A DNA stretch of 64,000 nucleotides from an uncultured Eubacteriales bacterium (GTDB lineage Bacteria; Bacillota; Clostridia; Christensenellales; Aristaeellaceae): NCBI GenBank assembly GCA_900540045.1, contig UQEF01000003.1, positions 32,039 to 96,038 of the forward strand, read 5' to 3'. Made by a program: the position numbers and the translations under genes. Positions 7,158 through 15,821 of this stretch are shown in pieces. Under the pieces are notes generated by a model that saw only the letters and a program-made list of their open reading frames with translations, was not told where the DNA came from and did not search any database. Each line of letters opens with the position of its first letter. The stretch's first letter is position 1.

Positions 7158-8174
7158 ATGAAGATCAAACGGGCCGATATCGAGCGTATCCTGATTTTGT
7201 GCGCGGCGGCGCTGGTGGTGGTGCTGGCCCTGCGCAGCAACGACCAGACCACCTCGCAGGTGCTGGTGGAGCAGACGGCGATTCCCATCGAGCAGACCAT
7301 CGCTCAGGAGGACACGGTAGCCACCGTGGTATTCTATGAGGACGGTGACGGCTATCTGGTGCCCGTGACGCGCCAGGTGCCCAAGACCGACGGCATCGCC
7401 AAGGCCACGCTTGCGCTGATGGTCAAGGATGCGGAAAACGACATGCAGGCTGCAAGGCTGGGCCTGCGCACGGTCATTCCGGAAGGCACCACCTTTGATA
7501 TCGACATCAGCGAAGGGCGCGCCAACGTCAACGTCAGCAAGGAGGCGCTCAACTGCATCGACGCCCGGCAGGAAAGCCTGATGGTGGACGCCATCACCAA
7601 CGCGCTCACCTGCTTTTCCACGGTGGATGAGGTGACGCTGGAGTTTGACGGCCAGAAGCGCAGCAAGCTCACCTACGGCACCGATGTGAGCGGCGTCTTT
7701 ACCGGCGGCAACCTGAACCTGGAAAGCGTGGAGACCTTCTCCGAAGATGCGGGGCTGGTGCAACTTTACTTCCCCTCGCAGACGGGGCGGCTGCTGGTGC
7801 CCGTGACGCGCGCCGTATTCAGCGACGCGGACCCCACCACCGCCGTTCTGGAGCTGGCCAAGGGCCCTCAGGATGACAGCGGGCTGGAGCGCGCGCTGCC
7901 GGAAAACTGCGGCGTCAAGTCCGTCACCATGAAAGACGGCGTGGTGACCGTCAATTTCTCCAAGGAGTTCAAGCAGGCCATGGAAAGTTCCGACGGCGGC
8001 CAGCAGGCGGTGCGGGCCATCCTGTTCACGTGCTCGCAGTTTCCGGGCGTGAAAAAGGTGGAGGTGCAGGTGGAGGGCGAAAAGATTGAAGCACAGCCCG
8101 AAACCGCCGCCACCTTCATCAACGCCGAAGAGGAGGTCATCGCCCAGTACCCCGGCGTGGTGGAGCTGGACTAA
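7158..8174 (+). CDS. GerM-domain spore/cell envelope protein
   Basis: 338 residues with an N-terminal membrane anchor (about 9-26, [18 protein letters not shown]) and two GerMN repeats: '[20 protein letters not shown]' to '[13 protein letters not shown]', then '[20 protein letters not shown]' to '[13 protein letters not shown]'. GerM of Bacillus subtilis is needed for normal sporulation and germination. The order gerM-rph-rdgB-phosphodiesterase is the same as in B. subtilis (gerM-rph-ysnA-ysnB), which supports orthology. The ATG at 7158 has GAGGAGTGG upstream; the same frame is open far upstream, antisense to rqcH, which is a shadow. The protein is exported but not lipid-modified (no lipobox Cys). 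Confidence 0.85.
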   Translation: MKIKRADIERILILCAAALVVVLALRSNDQTTSQVLVEQTAIPIEQTIAQEDTVATVVFYEDGDGYLVPVTRQVPKTDGIAKATLALMVKDAENDMQAARLGLRTVIPEGTTFDIDISEGRANVNVSKEALNCIDARQESLMVDAITNALTCFSTVDEVTLEFDGQKRSKLTYGTDVSGVFTGGNLNLESVETFSEDAGLVQLYFPSQTGRLLVPVTRAVFSDADPTTAVLELAKGPQDDSGLERALPENCGVKSVTMKDGVVTVNFSKEFKQAMESSDGGQQAVRAILFTCSQFPGVKKVEVQVEGEKIEAQPETAATFINAEEEVIAQYPGVVELD

Positions 8175-8178
8175 TGGC

Positions 8179-8207
8179 TGGACTTTTCCTTCGCGCCCAT
8201 GTATAAT
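8179..8207 (+). promoter_or_regulatory. Possible promoter upstream of rph-rdgB
   Basis: TGGACT (8179-8184), 17-base spacer, TATAAT (8202-8207). Transcription would start at about 8214, exactly at the 5' arm of the following hairpin, so the same bases may work as terminator for gerM and as 5' end of the rph transcript. Confidence 0.5.
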
Positions 8208-8215
8208 GCCATGGG

Positions 8216-8250
8216 AGCCGCGCGGCAGCGTCAGCCCGCGCGGCTTTTTT
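8216..8250 (+). terminator. Terminator after the gerM-like gene
   Basis: AGCCGCGCGG and CCGCGCGGCT form a 10-bp stem around a 10-base loop, followed by TTTTTT, 42 bases past the gerM stop and 28 bases before the rph start. Confidence 0.8.
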
Positions 8251-8277
8251 AGCATGTTTGATAAAGGAGCGACCGGC

Positions 8278-9591
8278 ATGGAGCGTATGGACCGGCGCGG
8301 GGATGCGCAGCCCCGCCCATTGACCCTGATCCCCAACTTTGTGGAGACGGCGGACGGAAGCTGTCTCATCACTGCGGGCAAGACCCGCGTCATTTGCACC
8401 GCGAGCGTGGAGGAGGGCGTGCCGCCGTTTCTGCGCGGAGAGGGGCGCGGATGGGTCACCGCGGAGTACGCCATGCTGCCTGCTTCCACCGGACGGCGCA
8501 AGGCGCGCGACGGCATTAAAAAGGATGGCCGCGGGGTGGAGATTCAGCGGTTGATCGGGCGGTCGCTGCGGCAGGCGGTGGACATGCGCCTTTTGGGCGA
8601 GCGGACCATCACGCTGGACTGCGATGTTTTGCAAGCCGACGGCGGCACGCGCACGGCGTCCATCACGGGCGCATATGTGGCGCTGGTGATGGCCGTCCAC
8701 AAGCTCATGCAAAACGGGCTGATCGCGGAAAATCCCATCATCGCGCAGGTGGCGGCCATCAGCGTGGGCGTGGTGGACGGACGGCCCATGCTGGACCTGT
8801 GCTATCAGGAGGACAGCCGCGCCCAGACCGACATGAACCTGGTGATGAACCAGCGGGGCGAGTTCATCGAATTGCAGGGTACGGGCGAGGGAAGGCCCTT
8901 CACCAACCGCGAGCTGGCCAAGCTCCTGGACCTGGGCCGCGCGGGCGTGCGCGCCATGATGCGCGCCCAGCGCGAGGCGCTGCAAGGCGTTGGCGACTGG
9001 CTGCTGCCCCCGCGCCGGGTGGTGGTGGCCAGCGGCAACGCGCACAAGCTCAAGGAGCTGGGCGATATCTTCGGCGGCATGGTGGAGCTCATCAGCATGA
9101 AGAACGCGGGCTTTGAGGGCGATATCGAGGAAAACGGGACCACCTTCGAGGAGAACGCCGTTATCAAGGCCGAGGCGGTTTCCCGCGCCACGGGCCTGCC
9201 CGCGCTGGCGGACGACAGCGGCCTGAGTGTGGACGCGCTGGGCGGCGCGCCCGGCGTATACAGCGCGCGCTACGCGGGTGATCACGGCAACGATCAGGCC
9301 AACAACGACCTGCTGCTCAAGAACATGGAGGGCGTTACCAACCGCGCCTGCCGCTTCGTGTGCGCCATGGCGCTCGCCCTTCCGGGCGAAAGCACGCGCG
9401 TGGTGCGCGGCGAGTGCCCGGGCGAGCTGCTCGAGCAGCGCGCGGGAGAGGGCGGCTTCGGCTACGATCCGCTGTTCCGTTACCATACGGGTAAGACCTT
9501 TGCGGAGATGACGGAAAAGGAAAAGAACGCCGTCAGCCACCGCGCGGTGGCCGCGGAAAAGATGCGCGGCGTGCTTGCGGAGGCACTGTGA
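8278..9591 (+). CDS. rph-rdgB: RNase PH / dITP-XTP pyrophosphatase (RdgB) fusion
   Basis: 437 residues carrying two complete enzymes in one frame. Residues 1 to about 240 are RNase PH, a phosphate-dependent 3'-to-5' exonuclease that trims tRNA 3' ends ('[11 protein letters not shown]', '[13 protein letters not shown]', '[18 protein letters not shown]', '[15 protein letters not shown]'). Residues 247-437 are an ITP/XTP pyrophosphatase of the HAM1/RdgB family that removes deaminated nucleotides ('[14 protein letters not shown]', 'FEENAVIKA', '[19 protein letters not shown]', 'GGFGYDPLF', 'SHR'). No stop or frameshift is seen in the linker ([12 protein letters not shown]). B. subtilis encodes these as adjacent genes rph and ysnA. 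AAAGGAG lies 8 bases before ATG 8278. Confidence 0.93.
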   Translation: MERMDRRGDAQPRPLTLIPNFVETADGSCLITAGKTRVICTASVEEGVPPFLRGEGRGWVTAEYAMLPASTGRRKARDGIKKDGRGVEIQRLIGRSLRQAVDMRLLGERTITLDCDVLQADGGTRTASITGAYVALVMAVHKLMQNGLIAENPIIAQVAAISVGVVDGRPMLDLCYQEDSRAQTDMNLVMNQRGEFIELQGTGEGRPFTNRELAKLLDLGRAGVRAMMRAQREALQGVGDWLLPPRRVVVASGNAHKLKELGDIFGGMVELISMKNAGFEGDIEENGTTFEENAVIKAEAVSRATGLPALADDSGLSVDALGGAPGVYSARYAGDHGNDQANNDLLLKNMEGVTNRACRFVCAMALALPGESTRVVRGECPGELLEQRAGEGGFGYDPLFRYHTGKTFAEMTEKEKNAVSHRAVAAEKMRGVLAEAL

Positions 9592-9593
9592 GC

Positions 9594-10085
9594 ATGAAGC
9601 GGGTGATCGCGCTTTCCGACTCACACGGGGACAAGGCGGCTTTGCGCGCCGCGGTGGAACAGGCTCTGCGCGTGGGACCCGTCTACGCGGCTGCCTTTCT
9701 GGGTGACGGGCTTTCGGACTTTGCCGCCGTACAGCCGCTTTTGATGGAGGCCGGCGCGCTGTGCCACGCGGTGCGCGGCAACAATGACTGGGGCAGCCGC
9801 GAAGAGGTCGCCGTATCCTTTCTGGTTAACGGCGTGCGCTTTTACGCCTGCCATGGCCATGAGTGGCACGTCAAGTATGGGCTGGAACGCCTGTGCTACG
9901 CCGCCATGGAATGCCAGGCACAGGTGGCTCTTTATGGCCATACGCACCACGCACAGGTGGAGCTGGAACGCGGCATATACCTGGTCAATCCCGGCGCGGT
10001 GTGCGACCGCTACGGAGTGGCCTATGCGGACATCCGTGTGGCGGAGAACGGCGGCGTGCGCGTCAGCCTTTGCAAATGGGAATAG
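9594..10085 (+). CDS. YfcE/MJ0936-type metallophosphoesterase
   Basis: 163 residues, a small calcineurin-like phosphodiesterase. Metal-site motifs in order: '[12 protein letters not shown]' (D-x-H), 'FLGDGLSD' (GD), 'AVRGNNDW' (GNxD), '[10 protein letters not shown]' (GHxx) and '[11 protein letters not shown]' (GHTH). It matches B. subtilis YsnB in family and in position after rph and ysnA. The upstream fusion stop overlaps a GTG at 9588 in this frame; ATG 9594 is preferred because homologues begin [12 protein letters not shown] and GGAGG lies 10 bases upstream. The two genes are translationally coupled. Confidence 0.88.
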   Translation: MKRVIALSDSHGDKAALRAAVEQALRVGPVYAAAFLGDGLSDFAAVQPLLMEAGALCHAVRGNNDWGSREEVAVSFLVNGVRFYACHGHEWHVKYGLERLCYAAMECQAQVALYGHTHHAQVELERGIYLVNPGAVCDRYGVAYADIRVAENGGVRVSLCKWE

Positions 10086-10093
10086 GAAGCGGG

Positions 10094-10137
10094 AAGGCGT
10101 GCCCGGATGGGCCGCCTTTGTTTTTTTCAGATGCGTG
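10094..10137 (+). terminator. Terminator after the phosphodiesterase
   Basis: AAGGCG-T-GCCC and GGGC-C-GCCTT form a stem around GGAT, followed by TGTTTTTTT. It separates the rph unit from the isc unit. Confidence 0.82.
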
Positions 10138-10185
10138 CCTCGGAGCGGGAGACACTTTCGCTACGAAAAAAGTTTTCCGCCCCTA

Positions 10186-10214
10186 TTGACATGCACCCAT
10201 CTTCGTGTTATTCT
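10186..10214 (+). promoter_or_regulatory. Promoter of iscR-iscS-iscU
   Basis: TTGACA (10186-10191), 17-base spacer, TATTCT (10209-10214). An operator-like dyad begins 6 bases after the -10 hexamer. Confidence 0.78.
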
Positions 10215-10219
10215 TCCAG

Positions 10220-10252
10220 TCGGAAACCCGATTAAAAGAGTAGGGATTCCGA
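10220..10252. promoter_or_regulatory. Dyad, candidate IscR-family operator
   Basis: TCGGAAACCCGAT (10220-10232) and the reverse complement of the right arm ending GGGATTCCGA (to 10252) agree at 10 of 13 positions around an A/G-rich centre. It covers the expected transcription start and lies 13 bases before the iscR start codon, which suits autorepression by the Rrf2 protein encoded next. Confidence 0.55.
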
Positions 10253-10264
10253 AAGGAGCGCGGA

Positions 10265-10693
10265 ATGAAGCTATCCACCCGGGGGAAATATGGCCTGTAC
10301 GCCATGTACTACCTGGCCGCCCATGCGGGCGAGGGGCCGCTCCCGTTGCAAAGCATCTCCACGATGGGCGGCGTGCCCAAGCAATATTTGGAGCAACTTC
10401 TGGGCAACCTTCGCCGTGCGGGGCTGGTAAGCACCGTGCGCGGGGCCCAGGGGGGCTACCAGATCGCAGCTGCGCCGGAAAACGTAACCCTGCGCGATAT
10501 CATCGACGCGGTGGAGGGTCCCATCGAGCTCAGCGAGTGCGCCTCGGCCGACAACACGTGCCGGAAATCCGGCACCTGCCCGGTACGTTGGGTCTGGCAG
10601 CATGTGACCGACAGCATCAACTCGGAGCTGGAAAAGATCAAACTCAGCGATATGCTTACCCAGGCATGCGAAAGCGAGGAAGAACAGCCATGA
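10265..10693 (+). CDS. iscR: Rrf2-family iron-sulfur regulator, IscR type
   Basis: 142 residues. N-terminal winged helix '[18 protein letters not shown]', recognition region '[18 protein letters not shown]', wing '[11 protein letters not shown]'. Cysteines at 92, 99 and 105 match the spacing of the [2Fe-2S]-binding cysteines of IscR, so it probably senses cluster status. It heads iscS and iscU, and its stop overlaps the iscS ATG. The dyad in its promoter suggests autoregulation. CymR-type Rrf2 proteins lack the three Cys, which argues for IscR. Confidence 0.88.
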   Translation: MKLSTRGKYGLYAMYYLAAHAGEGPLPLQSISTMGGVPKQYLEQLLGNLRRAGLVSTVRGAQGGYQIAAAPENVTLRDIIDAVEGPIELSECASADNTCRKSGTCPVRWVWQHVTDSINSELEKIKLSDMLTQACESEEEQP

Positions 10694-11871
10694 CCGATCA
10701 CATCATCTATATGGACAATGCGGCGACCACAGCCACCCGTCCCGAAGTGCTGGAAGCCATGCTCCCCTATTTCACCGAGCATTATGGCAATCCCAGCTCC
10801 ATCCACAGCGTGGGCCGCGACGCGCGGCGCGCGGTGGAGAAGGCCCGTGCCCAGGTAGCGGCGGCGCTGGGCGCGCAGCCCCGTGAGATCTATTTCACCG
10901 CCGGCGGCAGCGAGAGCGACAACTGGGCCATCCGCTGCGCCTCCAGGGCGCTGTCCGCAAAGGGCAAGCACATCATCACCAGCCAGATCGAGCATCATGC
11001 CGTCCTGCATACCTGCCAGTACATGGAAAAGCAGGGCTATGAGGTCACCTACCTGCCGGTGGATGAAAACGGTCTGGTGAGCGTGGAGGACGTGAAAAAC
11101 GCCATCCGCCCGGATACGGTGCTCATCTCCATCATGGCAGCCAACAACGAAATCGGCACCATCGAGCCTATCCGTGAGATCGGCAAAGTTGCGCATGAGG
11201 CGGGCGTTCTGTTCCACACCGACGCGGTGCAGGCCGTGGGCGCCGTGCCCATCGACGTCAACGACTGGAACGTGGACATGCTCAGCCTCTCCGGCCACAA
11301 GTTCCACGCGCCCAAGGGCATCGGCGCGCTCTACATCCGCAAGGGCGTGAAGATCTCCAACCTGATCTTCGGCGGCGCGCAGGAGCGCGGCCTGCGCGCG
11401 GGCACGGAAAACCTGCCCGGCATCGTGGGCCTGGGAGCCGCCATCGAACTGGCCGTTGCGGAGCTGCCCGAATATACCCGCCGCCTCACCGCCCTGCGCG
11501 ACCGGCTGATCGACGGCATCCTGCAAAACATCCCCGACGTGCGCCTCAACGGCCACCGCACACAGCGCCTGCCCGGCAACGTCAACGTCTCCGTGCGCTA
11601 TGTGGAGGGCGAGGCCCTGCTCATGCGCCTGGATCTGGCCGGCGTGGAGGCTTCCAGCGGCTCGGCCTGCACCAGCGGCAGCCTTGATCCCTCCCATGTG
11701 CTGCTGGCCATCGGCCTTCCGCATGAGATCGCCCACGGCAGCCTCCGCCTGTCTCTGGGCAACGACACCACCGAGGCCGATGTGGATTACGTGATTGAAA
11801 AGCTGCCCGGAATCGTCAAGGACCTGCGCGAGATGAGCGCCCTGTCCGCCGCAAGCAGCTTCCAGCCCTGA
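10690..11871 (+). CDS. iscS: Cysteine desulfurase IscS/NifS
   Basis: 393 residues, the normal size. A PLP enzyme that takes sulfur from cysteine as a persulfide and passes it to IscU. Visible: 'IYMDNAATT', '[11 protein letters not shown]', '[10 protein letters not shown]', 'SQIEHHAVL', the PLP lysine K204 in '[12 protein letters not shown]', and catalytic C327 in 'SSGSACTSG'. Group I desulfurase. ATG 10690 overlaps the iscR stop. The same frame is open upstream to 9784, which is only a shadow. Confidence 0.96.
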   Translation: MTDHIIYMDNAATTATRPEVLEAMLPYFTEHYGNPSSIHSVGRDARRAVEKARAQVAAALGAQPREIYFTAGGSESDNWAIRCASRALSAKGKHIITSQIEHHAVLHTCQYMEKQGYEVTYLPVDENGLVSVEDVKNAIRPDTVLISIMAANNEIGTIEPIREIGKVAHEAGVLFHTDAVQAVGAVPIDVNDWNVDMLSLSGHKFHAPKGIGALYIRKGVKISNLIFGGAQERGLRAGTENLPGIVGLGAAIELAVAELPEYTRRLTALRDRLIDGILQNIPDVRLNGHRTQRLPGNVNVSVRYVEGEALLMRLDLAGVEASSGSACTSGSLDPSHVLLAIGLPHEIAHGSLRLSLGNDTTEADVDYVIEKLPGIVKDLREMSALSAASSFQP

Positions 11872-11929
11872 CGCCCGGACCAAGACCCGGATTTATACGG
11901 CCGCCATTGTTTTTGAAGGAGGAAACACC

Positions 11930-12304
11930 ATGTACAGCGAAAAAGTAATGGAGCATTTTGAGCATCCCCGCAACGTGGGTGAAATTCCCGATGCCTCCGG
12001 CACCGGCACGGTGGGCAACGCCAAGTGCGGCGACATCATGAAGATGGATATCAAGGTGGAAAACGACGTCATCACCGACGTGAAGTTCAAGACCTTCGGC
12101 TGCTGCGCGGCCATTGCCACCAGCAGCATGGCCACCGAGATGGTCAAGGGCAAGAGCATCGACGAGGCGCTCCAACTGACCAACAAGGCCGTGGCCGAGG
12201 CGCTTGACGGACTGCCCCCGGTGAAGATGCACTGCTCGCTTCTGGCGGAGCAGGCGATCCACGCCGCGGTGGAGGATTATCAGAAAAAGCACCCCAAGGA
12301 ATAA
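11930..12304 (+). CDS. iscU: Iron-sulfur scaffold IscU/NifU N-domain
   Basis: 124 residues. It receives sulfur from IscS and assembles transient [Fe-S] clusters. Ligands visible: C33 and D35 in 'AKCGD', C58/C59 in 'TFGCCAA' and C102 in 'KMHCSLLAE'. It begins 'MYSEKVMEHFEHPRNVGE', typical of Firmicute NifU-like scaffolds. The family LPPVK motif is seen as 'LPPVKMHC' at 95-102. GGAGGAAACACC precedes the ATG. The 58-base gap after iscS shows no promoter, so it is the third gene of the isc operon. Confidence 0.96.
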   Translation: MYSEKVMEHFEHPRNVGEIPDASGTGTVGNAKCGDIMKMDIKVENDVITDVKFKTFGCCAAIATSSMATEMVKGKSIDEALQLTNKAVAEALDGLPPVKMHCSLLAEQAIHAAVEDYQKKHPKE

Positions 12305-12328
12305 TCAGGGGCGCCGAAAGGACGGCCT

Positions 12329-14101
12329 ATGCCAGAGATTCATGGCAACACCGAGGGAATCCGAAAAACCGTGCTGGACGAGCTGACCACGCTCTATGAC
12401 GTGCAGCTCGAACCCGGCCAATTCATGCCGCAGGACTTGCTTCAAAGTCTCTGCGGCTATTCTGCGTCCATGAACCGTGAGATTGCGGTGTATATCACGC
12501 GCTTTGGGGAGGTCGCCGACGTGCTCATCGGTCGGGCCGACAGCATCGACCTGCCGGATTTGCGCCTGCGCCGCGGCGAGCGGCGGCTGAGCATGGTGCG
12601 CTGCGTGCATACGCATCCCCGCGCCACGGGCGAGTTGAGCGACGTGGACGTAAGCGCGCTTTTGAGCATGCGCTTTGACGCCATGTGCGCCGTGGGTGTG
12701 AGCGAGGACGGCAGGCCCACGAGCGTACAGTGCGCCTTTCTGGATGCGGAAAGCGAGGGGCATGTGCGCCGCACGGAGCTCATCAGCGCTCGCCGCCTGC
12801 CGCAGGAGGAATGGCTTGCGGAAATCGAGCGCACGGACGCGGCGTACCGTGCCGCCAATCCCGCCACGCGGACGGGACGGGAGCGCGCCGTGCTGGTGGG
12901 CATCGAAAGCGAGGAATCGCTGGACGAACTGGAGGAGCTGGCCAAAACGGCGGGAGCCGAAACGGTGCTGCGCGTCTTGCAGAAGCGCCCAAAGCCCGAT
13001 CCGGTTTTCTGCGTGGGAAAGGGCAAGGCGGAGGAGTTGAGCCTGCGCTGCCAGGCTGCGCAGGCGGATCTGGTCATCTTCGACGAGGAGCTCTCCGGTG
13101 TGATGCAGAAAAACCTCGAAGAGACCCTGCGCCTGAAGGTAGTGGACCGCACGGCGCTGATTCTGGACATCTTCGCCGCGCGCGCCAGCACCCGCGAGGG
13201 CAAATTGCAGGTGGAGATGGCCCAGCTCAGGTATCGCAGCCAGCGGCTGCTGGGCCAGGGCCTGGTGCTCAGCCGTCTGGCGGGCGGCATCGGCACGCGC
13301 GGTCCGGGCGAAAGCAAGCTGGAAGTCAACCGCCGCCGCATCCGCGAGCGCCTGACCGATCTGGAGCGCGAGCTGGAACAGATTGAGCGCCAGCGCGGCC
13401 TGCGCCGCCAGAGCCGGGAAAAGAACGGCGTGCCCATCGTGGCGCTGGTAGGCTACACCAACGCGGGCAAGTCCACGCTCTTCAACCGCCTCACCGGCGC
13501 GGACGTGTACGTGGAAAATCAGCTGTTCGCCACGCTGGACAGCGTGAGCCGTCCCATCGAGCTGCCCCACGGCGGCAAGGCGCTGCTGGTGGACACGGTG
13601 GGCTTTATCCGCAAGCTGCCCCACGAACTGGTCAAGGCCTTCCGCGCCACACTGGAGGAGGCCCGCCTGGCCGACGTGCTGATAATGGTGCTGGACGGCG
13701 CCGACGCGCAGATGGAAGGCCGCCGCCGCACCGTGGAGGAGGTGCTCGACAGCCTGGGCGCCACCGAAGCCCCTCGCGTCGAGGCCGTCAACAAATGCGA
13801 CCTGATCGCTTCGGACGCGCAGTTCCTTCCCGGCGCGCTCTATATCAGCGCAACCACAGGGGAGAACGTGGAGAAGCTGCTCCTGCGCGTGGAGAGCGAG
13901 CTGGAGGCGGGCGCGCAGGAGGTACGCCTGCTGATTCCCTTCAGCCGATACGCCCTGGTCAGTCGCCTGCACGCCATGGGTGGCGTGCTGGAGCAGCGCC
14001 ACAGCGAGGAGGGCGTGGAGATGCGCATGCGCATGACGCCCCAGAATGTAAAATTTGCCTGTCGGGAAGGGGCAAAGGTGCTCGGCGGCGAAAAGAAGTA
14101 G
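12329..14101 (+). CDS. hflX: GTPase HflX with JAMM-like N-terminal domain
   Basis: 590 residues, about 165 more than E. coli HflX. From about residue 185 it is HflX, a ribosome-splitting/rescue GTPase: 'DPVFCVGKGKAEEL', 'EELSGVMQKNLEE', 'GGIGTRGPGESKLE', P-loop 'VGYTNAGKST' at about 373-382, 'DTVGFIRKLPHELV' and 'NKCDL'. Residues 1-180 form a separate domain with 'VHTHPRATGELSDVD', which fits H-x-H-x7-S-x2-D (H94, H96, S104, D107), the metal site of JAMM/MPN proteins; E51 or E61 could be the acidic residue. Long HflX forms occur in Clostridia as I recall. It lies 24 bases after iscU. Confidence 0.93.
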   Translation: MPEIHGNTEGIRKTVLDELTTLYDVQLEPGQFMPQDLLQSLCGYSASMNREIAVYITRFGEVADVLIGRADSIDLPDLRLRRGERRLSMVRCVHTHPRATGELSDVDVSALLSMRFDAMCAVGVSEDGRPTSVQCAFLDAESEGHVRRTELISARRLPQEEWLAEIERTDAAYRAANPATRTGRERAVLVGIESEESLDELEELAKTAGAETVLRVLQKRPKPDPVFCVGKGKAEELSLRCQAAQADLVIFDEELSGVMQKNLEETLRLKVVDRTALILDIFAARASTREGKLQVEMAQLRYRSQRLLGQGLVLSRLAGGIGTRGPGESKLEVNRRRIRERLTDLERELEQIERQRGLRRQSREKNGVPIVALVGYTNAGKSTLFNRLTGADVYVENQLFATLDSVSRPIELPHGGKALLVDTVGFIRKLPHELVKAFRATLEEARLADVLIMVLDGADAQMEGRRRTVEEVLDSLGATEAPRVEAVNKCDLIASDAQFLPGALYISATTGENVEKLLLRVESELEAGAQEVRLLIPFSRYALVSRLHAMGGVLEQRHSEEGVEMRMRMTPQNVKFACREGAKVLGGEKK

Positions 14102-14130
14102 TTGCTTAAATATTACGGAAATGATACAAT
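14102..14130 (+). promoter_or_regulatory. Promoter of the first VanY-type gene
   Basis: TTGCTT (14102-14107), 17-base spacer, TACAAT (14125-14130). Transcription would begin near 14137, only about 17 bases before the TTG start. Confidence 0.6.
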
Positions 14131-14153
14131 GAAGTGAAAGGTCGTGATGGGGC

Positions 14154-14831
14154 TTGCTGCTGGGGAAGGTGCTGTCCATCGTCGCTGCGTCCGCCGCCCT
14201 GCTGGACGGGAGTATGAAAGCGGCGATGCCGGATAAAAATATGGAAGGAACCATGTTCCTCATCAACCGTCAGCATGCGGTGAGCGAGTTTTTCGTGCCC
14301 GAGACGCTGCGCAAGGTGGAGGCCACCGGCATGTCCCAGTCCATGCGCGACGACGCGGCCACGGCGCTGGAGGAGATGTTTGCCGCGGCCAAGGAGGAGG
14401 GTGTAACGCTCTCCACCGTATCCGGCTACCGCAGCTATTCCAAGCAGTCCACCATCTATGCGCGCAAGAAGGCCAGCCAGGGCGAGGAGGAGGCGGACCG
14501 CGTGTCCGCGCGCCCCGGCACCAGCGAGCACCAGCTCGGTCTGGCGATGGATATTTCCAAAAAGAACAGCTCCCAGCTCAACACCTCCTTTGCCGAAACC
14601 GAGGAGGGACAGTGGGTGGCCGCCAACGCGCACCGCTTCGGCTTTATCGTGCGCTACCTCAAGGAGTATGAGGACGTGACCGGCTACATGTACGAGCCCT
14701 GGCACGTGCGCTATGTGGGCAAGGAGCAGGCCCAGGCCATCTATGAATCCGGCGTTCCCATGGAAACCTACATGACCGGCTACAAGCTGGGCGTGTATGA
14801 TTTTTTGATCCATCAAGCTACGAATGAATGA
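14154..14831 (+). CDS. D-alanyl-D-alanine carboxypeptidase, VanY family
   Basis: 225 residues. Secreted or membrane-anchored zinc peptidase that trims the terminal D-Ala of peptidoglycan stems. Visible: N-terminal hydrophobic stretch (LLGKVLSIVAASAALL), 'STVSGYRSYSKQSTIYA' (90-98 core), zinc motif 'GTSEHQLGLAMD' with H126 and D133, and 'EPWHVRYVGKE' with H184. The start is uncertain: TTG 14154 includes the signal-like stretch and has AAAGG 12 bases upstream. The next in-frame ATG, at 14214, would remove it. A stop lies directly upstream in frame. A paralogue follows 9 bases downstream. Confidence 0.85.
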   Translation: MLLGKVLSIVAASAALLDGSMKAAMPDKNMEGTMFLINRQHAVSEFFVPETLRKVEATGMSQSMRDDAATALEEMFAAAKEEGVTLSTVSGYRSYSKQSTIYARKKASQGEEEADRVSARPGTSEHQLGLAMDISKKNSSQLNTSFAETEEGQWVAANAHRFGFIVRYLKEYEDVTGYMYEPWHVRYVGKEQAQAIYESGVPMETYMTGYKLGVYDFLIHQATNE

Positions 14832-14840
14832 GGTGCTCGC

Positions 14841-15737
14841 ATGAACAAGCTGGTGTGCGGTATTCTGACGGTCATCCTGTGCCTGTCTGCTGTCGGGGCG
14901 CTCGCGCAGGAAAGCGATCTGCCCGAGGTGCGCTGGACCTATCCCGTATCGCTGACGGAGATCCAGTCCAAGTATGCGATGCTGGTCAACGCCGACAACA
15001 TGCTGGAGAAGGATTTTGAGCCCGATCCGCTGGTGAAGGTGACCGGGGTGAAGCGGGCCACATCCGCTGCCGTCTACCTGGAAGAAACGGCGGCCAAGGC
15101 GCTTACGGAAATGTTCAATGCCGCCGCTGCTGTGACCGAATACGTATACGTAAACGAGAACGGCAAGGAAAAGACCGCCACCTATGACGAGGAGACCGGC
15201 ATGGTGCTCTATCTCAAGAGTGGCTATCGCAGCTATGGCACCCAGTCCACCACCTACGCCAACTATCTGGCCCGCAACAACAACGTCGATGACGGCTATG
15301 TGGCAAAGCCCGGCTCCAGCGAGCACCAGACCGGGATCTGCGCCGATATCCTCAACGGGGATTACGCTGGCCGCCCCACCATGACGCAGGATTTCAAATG
15401 GACACCCGAAGCCCAGTGGATGAAGGAAAACTGCGATACCTTCGGCTTTATCCTGCGTTTCCTGGAGGAAAAGGAGGATGTGACCGGGATCAAGTTTGAG
15501 CCGTGGCACTTCCGCTATGTGGGCAAGGAGATCGCCTCCTACATCATGGCCAACGGCATGACGCTGGAGGAGTTCACCGAGGAGGCCCAGGAGGCCGTGG
15601 CCGATTTTGAAAGCCGCGGCGGAGATGTGGAGGAGCAGCTGGCCTACGAATACTCTCGCCTGAACGCGCCGCCCGAAAGCTATGTGCTCGACGAGTTGGG
15701 TGAGGACGGCGACGCGGAGGTTTCCCTCGTATTCTGA
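14841..15737 (+). CDS. D-alanyl-D-alanine carboxypeptidase, VanY family
   Basis: 298 residues with a clear signal peptide (MNKLVCGILTVILCLSAVGA, cleavage after ALA). Zinc peptidase motifs: 'LKSGYRSYGTQSTTYANYL' (127-135 core), 'GSSEHQTGICAD' with H162 and D169, and 'EPWHFRYVGKE' with H223. An insertion at about 98-115 (VTEYVYVNENGKE) and an acidic C-terminal tail of about 50 residues are absent from the preceding paralogue. GAGGTGCTCGC precedes the ATG. Probably a peptidoglycan stem-peptide trimming enzyme acting outside the membrane. Confidence 0.88.
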   Translation: MNKLVCGILTVILCLSAVGALAQESDLPEVRWTYPVSLTEIQSKYAMLVNADNMLEKDFEPDPLVKVTGVKRATSAAVYLEETAAKALTEMFNAAAAVTEYVYVNENGKEKTATYDEETGMVLYLKSGYRSYGTQSTTYANYLARNNNVDDGYVAKPGSSEHQTGICADILNGDYAGRPTMTQDFKWTPEAQWMKENCDTFGFILRFLEEKEDVTGIKFEPWHFRYVGKEIASYIMANGMTLEEFTEEAQEAVADFESRGGDVEEQLAYEYSRLNAPPESYVLDELGEDGDAEVSLVF

Positions 15738-15746
15738 GGGGACAGC

Positions 15747-15775
15747 TTTACTTTTTCCGTGCGACAGGGTACAAT
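15747..15775 (+). promoter_or_regulatory. Promoter of soj-spo0J
   Basis: TTTACT (15747-15752), 17-base spacer, TACAAT (15770-15775), about 45 bases before the parA ATG. Confidence 0.65.
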
Positions 15776-15821
15776 GGTCCCTGGCGCAAAGGCGCACGAA
15801 TGGATATGAACGAGGGCTGAT

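Noticed and set aside
14154-14214. Frameshift at the start of the first VanY gene
   Set aside because: GTG/ATG codons at 14144-14149 are in another frame, but a TTG start gives a plausible signal stretch, so no frameshift is needed.
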